Origin: Acrasis kona
Lineage: Eukaryota > Heterolobosea > Eutetramitea > Acrasida > Acrasidae
NCBI GenBank assembly: GCA_026419775.2
Contig: JAOPGA020000901.1
Coordinates: forward strand, 1 to 64,000
Direction of reading: 5' to 3'
Length of the DNA stretch: 64,000 bases
In this document: positions 21,701-34,468 of the stretch, piece by piece
Layout of the letters: each line of letters opens with the position of its first letter
Position numbering within the stretch: the stretch's first letter is position 1
The notes under the pieces: generated by a model
The model's input: the letters and a program-made list of their open reading frames with translations, nothing else
The model's database searches: none
Told to the model about the DNA's origin: nothing
Translations under genes and position numbers: made by a program

Positions 21701-24700
21701 GAGGAACTCGCGATGGTGGCAGTATGTGGCATATTATCTTATGCTGTAGATGCCACCGACTATCACATGGTGATACCAAATAATGATCACGTGTTGACTT
21801 GGTTAACTTTAATGACTCGCCTACACGATGGTTTGTTGTTATCGGACGATACTTCGAATCACATGTCACATCTCGACAAGTCATTATTATGGAGAGCAGA
21901 TCGTGTTTCGTTGGATCTACAAAACTTCATTCATCCAAAAATAGAAGCCAACAAGAGTTTAATTTTGGATCAATTTGTAGCATGCATTTGGTCGGATGCT
22001 AGTCAAGGTCGATTCGGTAGATGGGAATATAGTAAATATTTTTATATGGCACCTTTCGAAACGAATCGCGGTCAATCGTTGACGTTACATGTAAATTTGA
22101 TCACCGGACAATTTCTGGTCAACTCGATGCCCATTTCGAGATTGTCCAAAGAGATCGTCACGCACGAAGACTACTTACGAACATTTGGTTCGAAAATGAT
22201 ATTTGACGTTCAACCATCTTCGCAAATTCATTCGTTTGTAACAAAGCTGAGCTATCATGGCACCAAATATATTTTCTCGTTAGATCAAAAGCGGTTGAGC
22301 ATCGTGGAGAGGCACGACGTGGAGGACGCAGATGGCACTCGACGCGAATATGAATTGTTGCCACATTCATGGTTCGTTGGTGATTTTCCAGATGATTTGA
22401 TTTTTAAATATACTCATTGGTACGAAGCATCGACCAATACGATCGAATTTAGAGAAATGGGCCAATCTATTTTCGAAGAACAAAAGGTGTCGTTCAAGTT
22501 GTACTTGCATAGCGATCAATTACAAGAGTCACAAATCATGATCGATGTGGTCAACTCGAATCGTCTATTAATAGACATCCATAGTGTTGTTTACAAGAAA
22601 TTAGTTTCGGACATTATGGACAGATTAGATGACAAGAAATACATTCAAGTGTTTTATGATCAAAGTATGGATTTGATCATGATTGAAATCTGTAGATTAG
22701 GAATGCAATTTACAATGGATAGAGATCGTCAACAAGTCATGAGCAGAGAGCACGTGGGTATGAAGGTATCGCCCGATCAATCCATAGGAACATTGATCGG
22801 ATTGCAATCAGGTCTCTTGTTGTGCAAAGATGACCAAAAGCGATTATTGATTCCAAATGGAGTTGTGAAGAGAAGAGAATTGGATGAAAATTTCCATCAT
22901 CGCGTCGTCATCGACACTAGTGTTTTGTCCAATCCACCTGTATTCGTCTACGAAGTCGACGAGACTTTAAAACAATTAAGAGCAGATCCAAGTGTAGATG
23001 CATGGCTCATGTTGGTTTACCTACATGGATGTACATCTCATTACTTGGACGATCCGTTTACGTCCTTGACTGGTTACGAGCAGGCCATTCAACTGTTACA
23101 GAGTCCACTGTGTCACTCTACTCAGCCGCTCAAACCGTACACGTTGCAGCTTCTCAATTACATTGCTGAGTTATCTCCCGTTAGAGCCTATATGAAGCAA
23201 AAGAGAAGCGTGACCATTACTTGGCCCGAAAATGTTCATAATTTGGCATGTGTTGATGCTTATGCTATACTCGTCGATCACATCATCAAGGAAAGCAATA
23301 CATTGTTAGAGTTGTTCCCAAGTAAAGTTGTCAACGTCGATTCGAACAAAAAGGACAAAAAGAAGGAAGGTCAACCCAAATCAAACGTGTTTAATCAGCG
23401 TGCCTATTGGAGGAACAGAGATTTATATAGCGACCAAGCCCAGTTGAGCGAAACGTTAGAGATGGACACAATGGGCGGAAAACCATCTGATGTGCAATAC
23501 GTCCCCAGGGACCAAACGGAAAAAGATTCCGAAAATGATATTGCACATCTTGCCAAACTTGTTTTTGACGATAAAAGCGAACCTCACAAATACGTAAACT
23601 TTGTAAACTTCTTGAAGGACTTCAAATCGGAAATCAAGGGAATTACTTATCAATTAGTTGATCAAGAAAATAAGATTCGTTCATTAGACATCAACACTAG
23701 AACGAACTACCTGTGCATCTTTAACGACTTGGTATGTGACAAAGCACATCATTATGATTTGATGTTCTTGTTGACCTTGGCTGCTTACAAACAACCAGCC
23801 TTTTACAACCAATTGTGCATGTTGGCCATCATGGCAGGCAAAACTACATCTAATGGATAAAATACCACAAGATAAACAGTTGCCACGGTATGATTCTTAT
23901 AATTTCTATGAAGGATGGGATTTCAAAGACGGTGTAATCCTTGAAATACTCAAATCGTATGGATTACCCATGGACGCAGCAAATAAACCAAAAGTGGCTC
24001 CTCAAGGTAAAAATGAACTTGATTATGAGTTCAAAAATAGAGTCGCCGAGGAGTACAAAAAATTGCAACTTGAAGTTTGTAGGAGATATGTAACCAAATT
24101 CAAACAATCGTGGCCAGCACAAGAAATCCATTTTGACGTCGAAAGTAATAAAATTAACATCGCAATGGCCATGGATAGGGTGAACGAACATGTATCCAGC
24201 TGGTATAGAAACTTAAAGTTGAAGGAATCATTAGAGGCTTTACAAGACGCAATCGAGGATTCCGAAATGACTCACGAAAATGTTGAAATTGAGAAGACAA
24301 CATTTGTTCCGTTCCATGTTCCATGTGAAGAACGTGATTTGAAAAAATACGAAATCAAATCGAGTAACGCACTGCGCATTTATCATAACGATCCAATTAA
24401 GGTGAGCGATGCAAGACAAATCTATCACGGGCTGACATTTCCACCAAATTTCGAATACCATCCCCAACATCAACAAAATACAAGATTGATGGATAAAATT
24501 CAATTCCAATCGGATGATCCCATTGGAAAATCGTTTAGATTGGATCTAGAGGAAAGTTGGAGGTCGTATTTACAGCATGGCGGTAGAGATTGGGATAATT
24601 TGATAATCCCTAATGACGTTTATGCAATGTTGCAAAATCAATTGAATTTTATAACGGAGCACATTAGAACAGTTTACAACAAGATTAGGGAATCTTGGTA

Positions 24701-27700
24701 TCCGATGGAACTAGAGCAGTACCCGATGATTGAATTCAACAACAGGGACAATAACATCAGTAATGATTGTTTTACCATTTTGGCTGACATTTATCCAAAA
24801 TTAACAACAAAGAGGATCCTACTGAATTTGAATCCCTCTTACAAGAGCAAGTTATCAAGTGACTTTATAGATTACATTGGTGGATACGCCGTATTAATCA
24901 CTCGTCAACAACGATTGATTCGATGTCTTCGATACTTGGCTGCAAACGATAAAACAGCATTCAGGAAAGAGTACCATAACTATGGTCATCTGAATTGGGT
25001 ACCTAGTGCTCATCCAGAATGGTTACTTTTGGAAATTGAAAATCAATTCATGATTAGAGATGTCCAAGCGCAAGTAGCAACTAAATTGTTGAGTGCTAAA
25101 CAACACGAAAACTTTGTGATGCAATTGAATATGGGCGAGGGCAAAACATCAGTCATCGTTCCATTGGTGGCCACTTCGTTAGCAAATGGTCAATCACTTG
25201 TGCGAGTGGTTGTATTGAAACCTTTATTGAAGGTATCAGTCGAAGGCCTTCAGCACAAATTGGGAGGTCTACTAAATCGCAAAGTTTTCTTGTTGCCCTT
25301 CCAACGTGATTATGCTTACTCTGAATCACTAATACAACGCATCAAATCCACTTTTGAAAAGTGTATTGCACAACAGGGAGTTTTGGTCACTCTCCCTGAA
25401 TACATTCTTTCGTTCCATTTGATGGCACTGGAAAGAGCAAGAGCTGGACAGCAAGCAATTGCTCTCGAATTAATTAACATCCAAAGATGGTTGGACGCAA
25501 ATTCCAGAGATGTGTTGGATGAGAGCGACGAGATATTGAATACCAAATATCAGTTGATCTATACCGTCGGAAGTCAAATTCCATTAGATGGTGGCGAGGT
25601 CAGATGGAATGTGATTCAATGCTTATTGGGTGTCATTAGGAAATTTGCTCAAAAATTGGCCACTAAATTTCCTGATCATATCGAATATCAAGAGTCAGAT
25701 GCAACCAGTAGTTTCCCATTACTTCGTTTCATTGATGATGACGAAAGGCCTTATAAGTGGTTATGCACTCGAGTGGTCAAGTATATTTTGAATGGACATG
25801 TGACTAATTTGCACATTCCTGAAATTCAGAATCAACATCAATCCATTCTCACCAAATTCATCATTAATGATGAAATTAATCAAGAATTGATCGACGAGGT
25901 ACAATCCATTCTAGTTAGCAACACTAACGCTTACCACACCTTTTTAATGTTGAGAGGAATGATGGGATGTAGAGTATTGTTCTTCTCGTTTGGCAAGAGA
26001 TGGAGAGTGAACTATGGAGTAGCACCTCATAAAAGACGATTGATGGCCGTTCCATTCCGAGCAAAGGATTTGGCATCAGAGAGAACTGAATTTGGACACT
26101 GCGACGTTGCTATATTATTGACTCAACTAAGTTACTATTACTCTGGATTATCCATGGAGCAACTAGAGCAATGCTTCTCCGTTCTCTACAAATCCAATAA
26201 CAGAGAACAAGAATATCAAGAGTGGTTGAGCGTCACGCCCGATAAAATACCACCAGCGCTCTCTACGCTCGATGGAGTCAATTTAAAGGATCAAGTACAA
26301 AAAAGAGATACCTTGTATCCTCTCTTGTACAAGAACATTCGTACCATTGATTACTGGTTAAGTAATATAGTATACGTGACCGAATGTAAACAATTCGAAA
26401 ACAAAATGGTCACCTCAGGATGGGATCTCTCCAAGATCAAAAATCATCCAACCACTGGGTTCAGCGGAACGAATGACAATAGACACTTGTTGCCATTATC
26501 AATCAAACAATCTGATTTGCCGTCCTTGAAGGGAACCAACGCCATGGTGGTTCGTAACTTGTTAAATAATTTTGGTTACGTGAGCTTACCGACTAATATC
26601 ACCGGTAAAGATTTACTCAACACCATTCAAGAAATGATCTTGTTGGATGTGGGTGCAGTCATGTTGGAATTGGATAACCAACAAGTGGCCATCGAGTGGC
26701 TAAAAAAATATCAACGATAAACAAGTCCATGCGGCTGTTTATTTCGATAAGGACGATGTGTTGGTGGTAAGAGATCGTTTGAATCGCGTAGAACCATTAT
26801 CTACTTCTCCCTATCAACGTCAATTAGATAAATGTATTATTTACTTGGACGACGCTCATTGTAGAGGAATAGACTTGAAGTTCCCACAACATTGTACAGC
26901 AGCAGTCACTCTCGGCAAGGGTCTCACAAAGGACAAATTTGTACAAGCTTGCATGAGAATGAGATTATTGGGACATGGACAAGGTGTTAAATTCTATGCA
27001 TCGCATGAGGTGGACACCCAAATCAAATCAAAGAGCGAAAAAATAAGTTCGCAGCACGTATTGGAGTGGGTATTCGAGAATACAAAAAATGTAACAAGAG
27101 ACGGGTTCATGCAGTTTTGTATCCAGGGTCTTAGCTACCACAAGAGGAAAGACGCGTGGGATAACTTGACAAATGATGACGATACACAAACATTAGGAGA
27201 AAAATGCACAGAGGTCGATAGTTCCGATCTGAATCGATTGTATGGCTCTCCACGCGCTTTGGAGAACGTACCAACAATTGTACAAAACCAAATCGATGAA
27301 CTAGTGCGCTCCGATCGCTTCATGAACGCTACGCTCTTATAAACAATCCACGCACATGATCGTACAACATTGTGATCGTTTTGTACATAACATCCAACAA
27401 TATGCCAACATGTTCGACGAAGAACAAGAGAAGGAACTAGAGGCTGAAAAGGAACAAGATGTTATCTTGTATAGACCACCTGCTGTTAAATCTCATCCGC
27501 CAACTCTATCCACAAGTCTTGTTCAGTTACTAAAAACTGGTGACTTTAGTCATCCAAACTACACGGCCAATATAATGCCCATCACGCTCGAACTATCAAA
27601 AACTAGTTTCCAGAAGCGCATCCAACCTGATGGATGGAGTAAGGACTTGTATTGCACCGCTGACTTTGCAACGGTGGTAGCGAGTGATGGAGCTAAATCC

Positions 27701-29047
27701 AATCGTAATTTTGATAATTACTTACGACCAGTTCGTTACTTGGCAATCGTAAATGATAAAATCATTGTGATGAGTGGTTTTGAAGCCAATGCACTAATCC
27801 ATCGATTTGGTGAATTTGCTGCAAAGCTTCACATGTATGCACCTCGTACGAGACCCAACCAATCTGTTTTGTTCGATAAACCAGCATTGGTTGTACCTCC
27901 ACAAACCAATCCATCCATCATTGATTCGAATCATCCCCTCATGACCCAATTAAGTGTTTATGCGGGTAATTTGTACTATAATACGAACGAAGAGCAAGAA
28001 GAGGTTTGTAGGTTCTTGGGATTATGTTTGGCTCCGAGAACTCCTTCGCAACAAGATGCATTCGATCATCGTGAATTCAGCACGACTGGTTTTGTGGGTA
28101 CCAATAATAGGTACTTGTATGGGCAAGGTCGTTGTGAATTCGAAGAGGATCCAGTGGGGTGTCTAACTGATTACATTCCATTTAGGACCCACTTCCAAAA
28201 CTTGAATGTGAGCCACTTGGGAGTAATTTTGACGAGAGCTCGAAAAATCAATGTTGAAAGCGACGGAGAGGAGGAATACGAAACGTTTTTGGATTCGGCT
28301 GATCCTGATGAAGAAGATGAAATCATTAACGAGAGCGATGGCGAGCAACAGGAATTTGGTGGTAATGACGATCATCATGGCGATGACGATGACGATGACG
28401 ATGACGACGATGGTGATATGAATGGCGAACGTATCGGTGGAGTTGGTGGTGATGACGGTGGCGATGATTTGATGAGTGATGATCAACCAGTTAGTGATCA
28501 ACCTCTACAACAAGAAGACGACCAACAAATGGACGGTGACCATAAAGACGATGACCACGAAAACAACGAGGTCGATGACAAAAAGAACATCAAGTTGGAA
28601 CAAGGGGCGACTGACCTTAGAAACTTTGAAGCCGAAACGAACAGAAGGTTCGAACAACAAGATAGAGCATTCGAGGACCTTAGGAATGATATCAAGAGGC
28701 AGAACGAAGAGTTAGCCAGGAACTTGGAATCAAAGATGACTTCGTTGATGACTGCGATGATGACTCAATTGACCCAACAAACACAGTCGTTGATTCAGAG
28801 CAGTCAACCACAAAGGACTCAGGAGCAACTCAGTCCAACCGAACTTTCATCTAATACACCTCTTCGCCCGAGGAAAAAAGTCTCTGCAGCCTCTACCAGT
28901 GCATCTGCATCGAAGAAGAGAGTGAGCTCTGCGCCGTCGTCCTCTACTAGTACGCCTCCATCAAAAAAGCGAAAGGAACCCGAAGCTATCGAAATTATCG
29001 ATGACGATGATGATGATTTAGAACCTGTACCAAAGAAGAAGAAATAA
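18726..29047 (+). CDS. Giant DUF3638/DUF3645 ATPase-like protein, three stop-associated shifts
   Basis: Exons 18726-18829, 18870-19410 and a 9.6-kb exon 19445-29047. The last exon is open except for TAA at 23858, 26718 and 27340. Skipping the T of each gives a continuous 3,414-aa protein, in the usual size range of this family. The N-terminal half is helical. The conserved core has a P-loop MGEGKTSVIVPL (about residue 2110, nt 25131) and DESDE (about residue 2239), like the Walker A and DEAD-box motifs of SecA/helicase-type ATPases. The family block LDDAHCRGIDLKFPQ, TAAVTLGKGLTKD, CMRMRLLGHGQG follows after the second stop. After the third comes FDEEQEKELEAEKEQD. The tail has an acidic Asp-rich run, a coiled coil, a Ser-rich basic stretch (PSKKRKEPE) and IEIIDDDDDD, which fits a SUMO-interacting motif. 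Function unknown; nuclear location is inferred from the tail. ATG 18726 begins MEQNEEEVQDDMEVD. Confidence 0.85.
28380..28412 (+). repeat. GATGAC microsatellite coding for poly-Asp
   Basis: A run of alternating GAT and GAC codons encodes an uninterrupted Asp stretch in the acidic tail of the DUF3638-type protein. Simple-sequence expansion within coding DNA. Confidence 0.8.
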
Positions 29048-29116
29048 ATTATTGTTAATAGTTCTTTTGTTATGTTTGTTACAAGTTTTATTTTTGGTTG
29101 ATGTCATTCAAACTGG

Positions 29117-30136
29117 ATGTGTAAAATTGTTTTCTCGAGTGATCTACATGGTAACCTTGACCAATACTCTAGTATAGTGCAGTTAGCCACAAAGGAACAA
29201 GCTTCTATAATTGTTTTTGGAGGTGATTTGTTTTTGAAGGGTAGCATTTCAGCCAGCACAAAAACAATAGAGGCACAAAGAGTCTACTTTACAGATAAAA
29301 TATTACCGATTGTCAAAGATTACAGTGGACATGTTTTTTTCACATTCGGTAAGATCGTCCTTCTTGTCCTGACTAATGTATAATAAGGGAATGCTGACTT
29401 TTACATAATTGTTGATGTTTTAAGAAAATACATTGTTCAAGAAAATTTCACAAACATCCACGTGGTTAACGATGAAGTTGTTCAAATACCAAACTCAAAA
29501 ATAAAACTTCTTGCGTACGCTGGTGTACCATTTACAAGACACATGCTAAAGGATTGGGAGAGATTTGATACATGCGATCCACAGGAACACAGTCTCCGTG
29601 ATTTATCTTACATTGTAACCAAAGGAGCAGTTTCATATAATTATGAGCAATTTAATTATCTAACCAATGGTTTGAACTTGAAAGAGTACCTTGTTGAAGA
29701 CGATCAACAAAAAGTTTTGCTCAAGTACGGCCCAAACATTAATTACGTCAACCTACCTACTTTAGAAAACGTTCAGTTAATGAAAAACTTTTCTATAGAA
29801 TGCCAAATGAGACGCATTTTGAACGATTGTAAACAAGAAGATTATACTAATATGATTTGGATAATACATGGACCACCTTACGGAACCAATTTGGATGTAC
29901 TCAAAACCAAAACACACTGTGGTAGTCGAGCAGTTAGACAACTCATACACGAATTTCAACCATTGGCTTCTTTTCATGGTCACATTCACGAGACGGTAGA
30001 CATGAGTGGTTCTTACAAGGATAAGATTGGAAACACACATTGCTACTCCTCTGGAAATTATCCAAATATGAAGTTGGTATCTGCTATTGTCATCAATACA
30101 AGAGAAGCGGATAAAGCCAAGAGAGTTACAGTGTAA
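29117..30136 (+). CDS. Calcineurin-like metallophosphoesterase
   Basis: Exons 29117-29348 and 29388-30136; 326 aa. The metal-binding motifs appear in order: SSDLHGN (D-x-H), VFGGDLF (GD), FTFGNADFY (GN followed by A-D rather than H-D/E, spanning the intron), IIHGPPYG (G-H/P-type loop) and SFHGHIHE (GHxH). This is the class III phosphodiesterase/phosphatase fold with two metals. The GNAD variant replaces the usual catalytic His, as in several cyclic-nucleotide-type or uncharacterised relatives. Substrate cannot be inferred. It shares a short 3' gap (about 20 bases) with the convergent RasGEF gene. Confidence 0.88.
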
Positions 30137-30156
30137 AATAAAAGAATTCAACATTT

Positions 30157-32651
30157 TTATTGAGTGCTCTTCTTTGGTTGAATATTTAACGAATAATTAT
30201 ACAAATCATCATCCGAAACCTCATGGTGATACAAAATATCCTTTATGATATTGGAATTCCTTGTAAAGCTATAGTTTCTACCTTGGAACCTTGTTATGGT
30301 TGCCATTGTATTATAAATGTTGATGCATTTCAAAAAGTTGATCTTGTCTTCGATAATATTGGGATTACCGTCATCGAGAAAAACCAAATCACGAAAGTAG
30401 ATGGCGACGAATGGCGAACAGTTTAAACCTTGAATGTATGCTTTCCTCATGGCCTCCCTAAAATTTCTACTATTTCCCTTGGGAGAACTTATTCCATCTT
30501 TTATTTTCTAAAAGAATTGATTTAACGTAAAAAAATGATCCTTACGGTGATGTCATTTTTTAAAGATTCTTCGACCAACTCCCACGTTTGTGTTAGCCGA
30601 AACACACCCGCGTTTCCCAGAGCAGCGTTGACTGCGGTCATCATGTTGTAACTATGCATTTCAACCAAAAACTTTAAAATGTGAATTGCTTTTCTAATGA
30701 TGCTGGCTCTGTTTCTAATTTCCTTCTCCTTTAATATATTGTGTGCTATCCAGTTACTAACTCTATTTAAAAAGTTGATGCTGTTCATGATGTTTGGTGC
30801 CATGTGCCTATCGTTTGTTTAGTTTTTAATTTTGAATGTTTTTACCTCTTCTTATCCTTGTTCCATGATTGACCAAGCATTTCGGTAAAGTGGATCTGGT
30901 TGTAAAGTTCAAAGTCGATGAGCGTGAGTTGTTCTGCGATATCTTTGGCAGATTCATTCAACAATACGTTCGAAGGTGTAGCTGCTATTGATGCAGCGCT
31001 GTTTCTTCTACTCAATCCAAACGAGTCCAACATTGACTGTTTGGCGAACTTATAAACAGGTTCTCTACTATTCTATAAAAATTGTCAATAATCGTTAAAT
31101 AACTGAAGTTACGTGGTCGATTTTGTACAATATGTCTTTCATTGTATAGCCTAGTCCTAATCTTGGTAGCTTTTCACAAAATGTTCTCAACGTCTTGACC
31201 ATTAAATCGTCAAAGTCAAAGAAGTAGTAAGTAACCCATTCCTCCAATACCTCAATGACTCGGAGTTGTATTGCTCTTTTGAGTTCACCGTCGAAATAAG
31301 CTCTTTCTAGAGGATGGTAGAAACGAAGGTCACTGTCGAGGTTTGGCACGTTAAATCTCTCTATTAGTTTTAGAAGCAGGACTTTTGGTTTTGTAAAGTT
31401 CCGATAAGTCCACCACATTACTTTCATCAAATACCTATCGGTATGCGGATCGGTGAGTAATAATATCAAACGGTTCAATCCAATTAACTTCGGTACTTGT
31501 CCATTAAATATTTCAGGATTTGGAGATTTTTCTAGTAATATACTGTCCTTGCAAGCGTCTGGCTCATTATAAATGTTGATGTTTTCCTGAGCCTCACAAG
31601 AAAATAAAATGGATTGCGCTGAAACGTCAGATATTGCGACTTGATTACAAACTTACTTTGTTTTCTCTTAAACTCCATCCATTTGTCTCCATTTTTAAAG
31701 TTTATGATTTTAAAGATGAACAAAGGACTGGGTGGGTTTCCTTTGTATAACTCAGAGTACCATTTTTCTACAATTCTCTTGTAGTGGTGTATTTCCAATC
31801 CATTTAGCTGCTTTAAAACAACTGTTTGCATTCCTGGAATTCTCACGAAGCATCTCATGTATTGAGATCTTGTAAATTCCTCGTTAGAATAACCATAGCT
31901 AGACAATTGATCTTCATTTTCCTCTGGTACTTGATCATCAAAGTAATCGTCAACCTGATGGGAGTCCCTGAATAAATATACGAGATTTAAAGACTTCGAA
32001 TTGTGCGTGTGAGCTACAAGCTCTCCAAGTACAACGGTAAGATTCAAAATCACCCCGTCTTTCGTTTTCCCAAGTAGGGGTCTGGGGTTTCCCAACATGT
32101 GGCGTTGTCCTGAGTTATGATAGTTGTCGATTAATTGGTTATGTGCATGAACGTCACTATCATTGATGATTGTCGTCAAACTCCTATTTATCATTTCATC
32201 TCTTCTATAACCAAAAAACTGCTCTGCTTCGTAGTTGAAGTCCGTCACGTATCCTTTTTCATCTGTTACAATCACTGCTGCATGGCATGAAAGTAGACAA
32301 TATATTGGTGAGTGAGCTTCACTATTTGTCCCATATTTTTTTAAAAACTACTCTTAGTCCATATAACCAGTACTCTTGGTTTTGTATATTCAAAGTGCGA
32401 AGTATAAGGGGAGTTTTATTCTCTAAAAGCACACATATGGTATTTACATCATTCAAGAATTTATCTGAATTGAATACAAACAACATCGAAGACAAATAGA
32501 TCACATCATGTGGCTTTTGAGATATATCTTGTGAAGCATAATTGTACATTATACCATCCTCCCTGACGACAAAGAAGTATTTTCTCCATCTATTAAATAT
32601 GCCTCTTTTTCTTAGCTCCCCCTGGAGTCTGATAATGTTATTCTTATTCAT
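30157..32651 (-). CDS. PH-PAS-RasGEF protein, with one stop-associated shift
   Basis: Five exons (32651-31657, 31618-31113, 31072-30846, 30807-30546, 30507-30157). Residues 1-108 are a PH domain (LQGELRKRGIFNRWRKYFFV; closing Trp in YWLYGLRVVF). The frame then meets TAG at 32324-32322. Skipping T gives SEAHSPIYCLLSCHAAVIVT, the start of a PAS domain (EAEQFFGYRRDEMINRSL). Next come a RasGEF N-terminal module (IGLNRLILLLTDPHTDRYLM) and a CDC25-type catalytic domain (VSNWIAHNILKEKEIRNRAS; YFRDLVFLDDGNPN). With the skip the length is exactly 779 aa. It should activate a Ras-family GTPase at a membrane bound by the PH domain, with PAS as sensor or dimer module. An A7 run lies in the same 26-base window, so a one-base over-call is an alternative to frameshifting. 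Confidence 0.85.
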
Positions 32652-32851
32652 CTTTGCGCAAACACTTCCCGCTTGTTTTACTGTCAGAAGTTGAGTGATC
32701 TATCAATATTATTATTACACCCAGAAGACGCAAACTGAAGAAGCACAAACATAAGGACACCAACTTATTCTGTTTTACGAGAACTTTGACAAAATGAAGA
32801 GCTTAAGCATATAGGTAAATTGAATTGAGTAATTCATGTTTATTTTCTACA

Positions 32852-33338
32852 TTAGTTAGTAGTTTTCTTGTTGTTTATTTCATCAATCTTTTTCTCCACG
32901 TTAACTAAGAATAGGTCGCAGTGAATAGGCATCTCCATTTCATAGAAGGGGTTCTTCATTACGTAGTCTGCATATAATTCGTATATAGTTCGGGCTAATT
33001 GATCTAAGTTTTGCTGCTGTGCATCAGCCAGTAGGAAAAATTTAGTTTCTGTTGGTGATTGGTAACAATATAATTTGAAAGTATCAGCCTCTAACAATTC
33101 CATGCCTCCACCTCCTTTTATTGGTGAAATTTGAGATGAGATAACGTGCAAACTGTGGAATGTGGAGCCGAGAATCAAATACTCGTTACCTTCAGGTTTT
33201 CTGTACGGTGGTACTTGGTTCTCGTCCTTGTATTTTCCATAGTCCTATAATGCTTAATTAAATAACCGGCATATGTCTTACACGATTGAATATCTTACCA
33301 CCTGCTTTGCTCAAAATATAGAGTGAGTACACGACCAT
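32852..33338 (-). CDS. TRAPPC4: TRAPP complex subunit 4 (Trs23 family)
   Basis: Exons 33338-33282 and 33244-32852; 149 aa. It starts MVVYSLYILSKAGGKIF, the longin-like strand of sybindin proteins, and runs directly into the second half (SLHVISSQISPIKGGGGMEL, ETKFFLLADAQQ, YADYVMKNPFYEMEMPI). It lacks the PDZ-like insert of animal TRAPPC4 and so resembles a compact form. It is a core subunit of the TRAPP Rab1/Ypt1 exchange complex on Golgi/ER membranes. Divergent from EXOSC9, with 47 bases between the two start codons. Confidence 0.93.
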
Positions 33339-33385
33339 TTTCTTACAATCGAACTGTTCAATAAATATTTTGAAAGACCATTAAC

Positions 33386-34417
33386 ATGGACAAATGTGTA
33401 CTATCAACAAACGAGAGAGCCTTCATACATGACACATTGGAGCAGATACGTATTGACGGTAGACAGCAATATGATTACAGAAGTGTGAACATTTCCTTCC
33501 AGCAAGAAAAATTGGGACAAGTACAAGTCTCCCTCGGCAAAACAAAAGTAATAGCAGTTGTTAGTTGCGATGTTGCAGCGCCTCTTGGAGACAGAGGCAC
33601 AGAGGGTTATCTTTTATTTAACACTGAACTAAGTCCAATGGCCGGTCAACATTACGCAAAGCAACGCAACGCTCAAAGTGAGGCTAGTATCGAAATATCT
33701 CGTGTTATAGAAAGGGCACTGAGGGGATCCGGTGCAATTGACACAGAAGCCCTTTGCATTGTTAGTGGAGAAAAAGTTTGGAGCATTCGTGTTGATTTGC
33801 ACGTTATAGACGACCACGGAAATGTAATGGACTGCGCACATTTAGCTGCAATTACTGCATTACTGCACTATAAGAGGCCAGAAGTTACAATTGGAGAGGA
33901 TGGTAAGGTCACCATACATGAAACACAGGATCGTGATCCTGTTCCATTAAGCGTACATCACATACCAATATGCGTCTCTTTTGGATTCCTAGGAGACGGC
34001 ACCAAATGTTTAATCGATCCATCTCTCAAGGAGGAGGAAATGTTAACTGGTTCTATGACTGTTGCGGCCAATACACACGGTCAAATATGTGCAGTACAAA
34101 AGGGTGGTGGAGTTCCTGTTCACAGTTCACAAATTTTGACATGTACCAAAATTGCAGCACTTAAAGCCAAGGATTTAACGGATTTGATAGAAACATCCAT
34201 TCGCAATGATGAAAAGCAAAGGAAGTTTAATAAGCTACCTGCTTATGCTAGACCAAAAGAGGCGCCAGTAAAAGTCAAGCCTGTAATAACAAAACAAGAG
34301 TTGATTGATTTGAATGAAATGGTAGATTCTGATGACGAAGAGGAGGGCGAAAAAGATGTCGTGTACTTGCAGGAGTTATTTGATCAAGATGTGAAGAAAT
34401 TTCAAAAATTAAAATGA
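33386..34417 (+). CDS. EXOSC9: Exosome complex component Rrp45
   Basis: Single exon, 343 aa. RNase PH fold with the family blocks RIDGRQQYDYRSVNISF, GQVQVSLGKTKVIAVVSCDV, EISRVIERALRGSGAIDTEALCIV (in two parts) and HLAAITALLHYKRP. It is a ring subunit of the eukaryotic exosome, probably without catalysis of its own as in other Rrp45 proteins. The tail is acidic (DSDDEEEGEKDVV) and shorter than the animal one. ATG 33386 gives the typical N-terminus. Confidence 0.95.
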   Translation: MDKCVLSTNERAFIHDTLEQIRIDGRQQYDYRSVNISFQQEKLGQVQVSLGKTKVIAVVSCDVAAPLGDRGTEGYLLFNTELSPMAGQHYAKQRNAQSEASIEISRVIERALRGSGAIDTEALCIVSGEKVWSIRVDLHVIDDHGNVMDCAHLAAITALLHYKRPEVTIGEDGKVTIHETQDRDPVPLSVHHIPICVSFGFLGDGTKCLIDPSLKEEEMLTGSMTVAANTHGQICAVQKGGGVPVHSSQILTCTKIAALKAKDLTDLIETSIRNDEKQRKFNKLPAYARPKEAPVKVKPVITKQELIDLNEMVDSDDEEEGEKDVVYLQELFDQDVKKFQKLK

Positions 34418-34468
34418 TTTTTTAGTTGACTTTTTGCGCGCTCTATTTCCCTCTTAAAACGAACAAAA

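Noticed and set aside
26701-26709. A-AAA-AAA as a programmed -1 slippery site in the DUF3638-type gene
   Set aside because: The downstream conserved frame is +1, not -1; a -1 shift leads into an unrelated frame.
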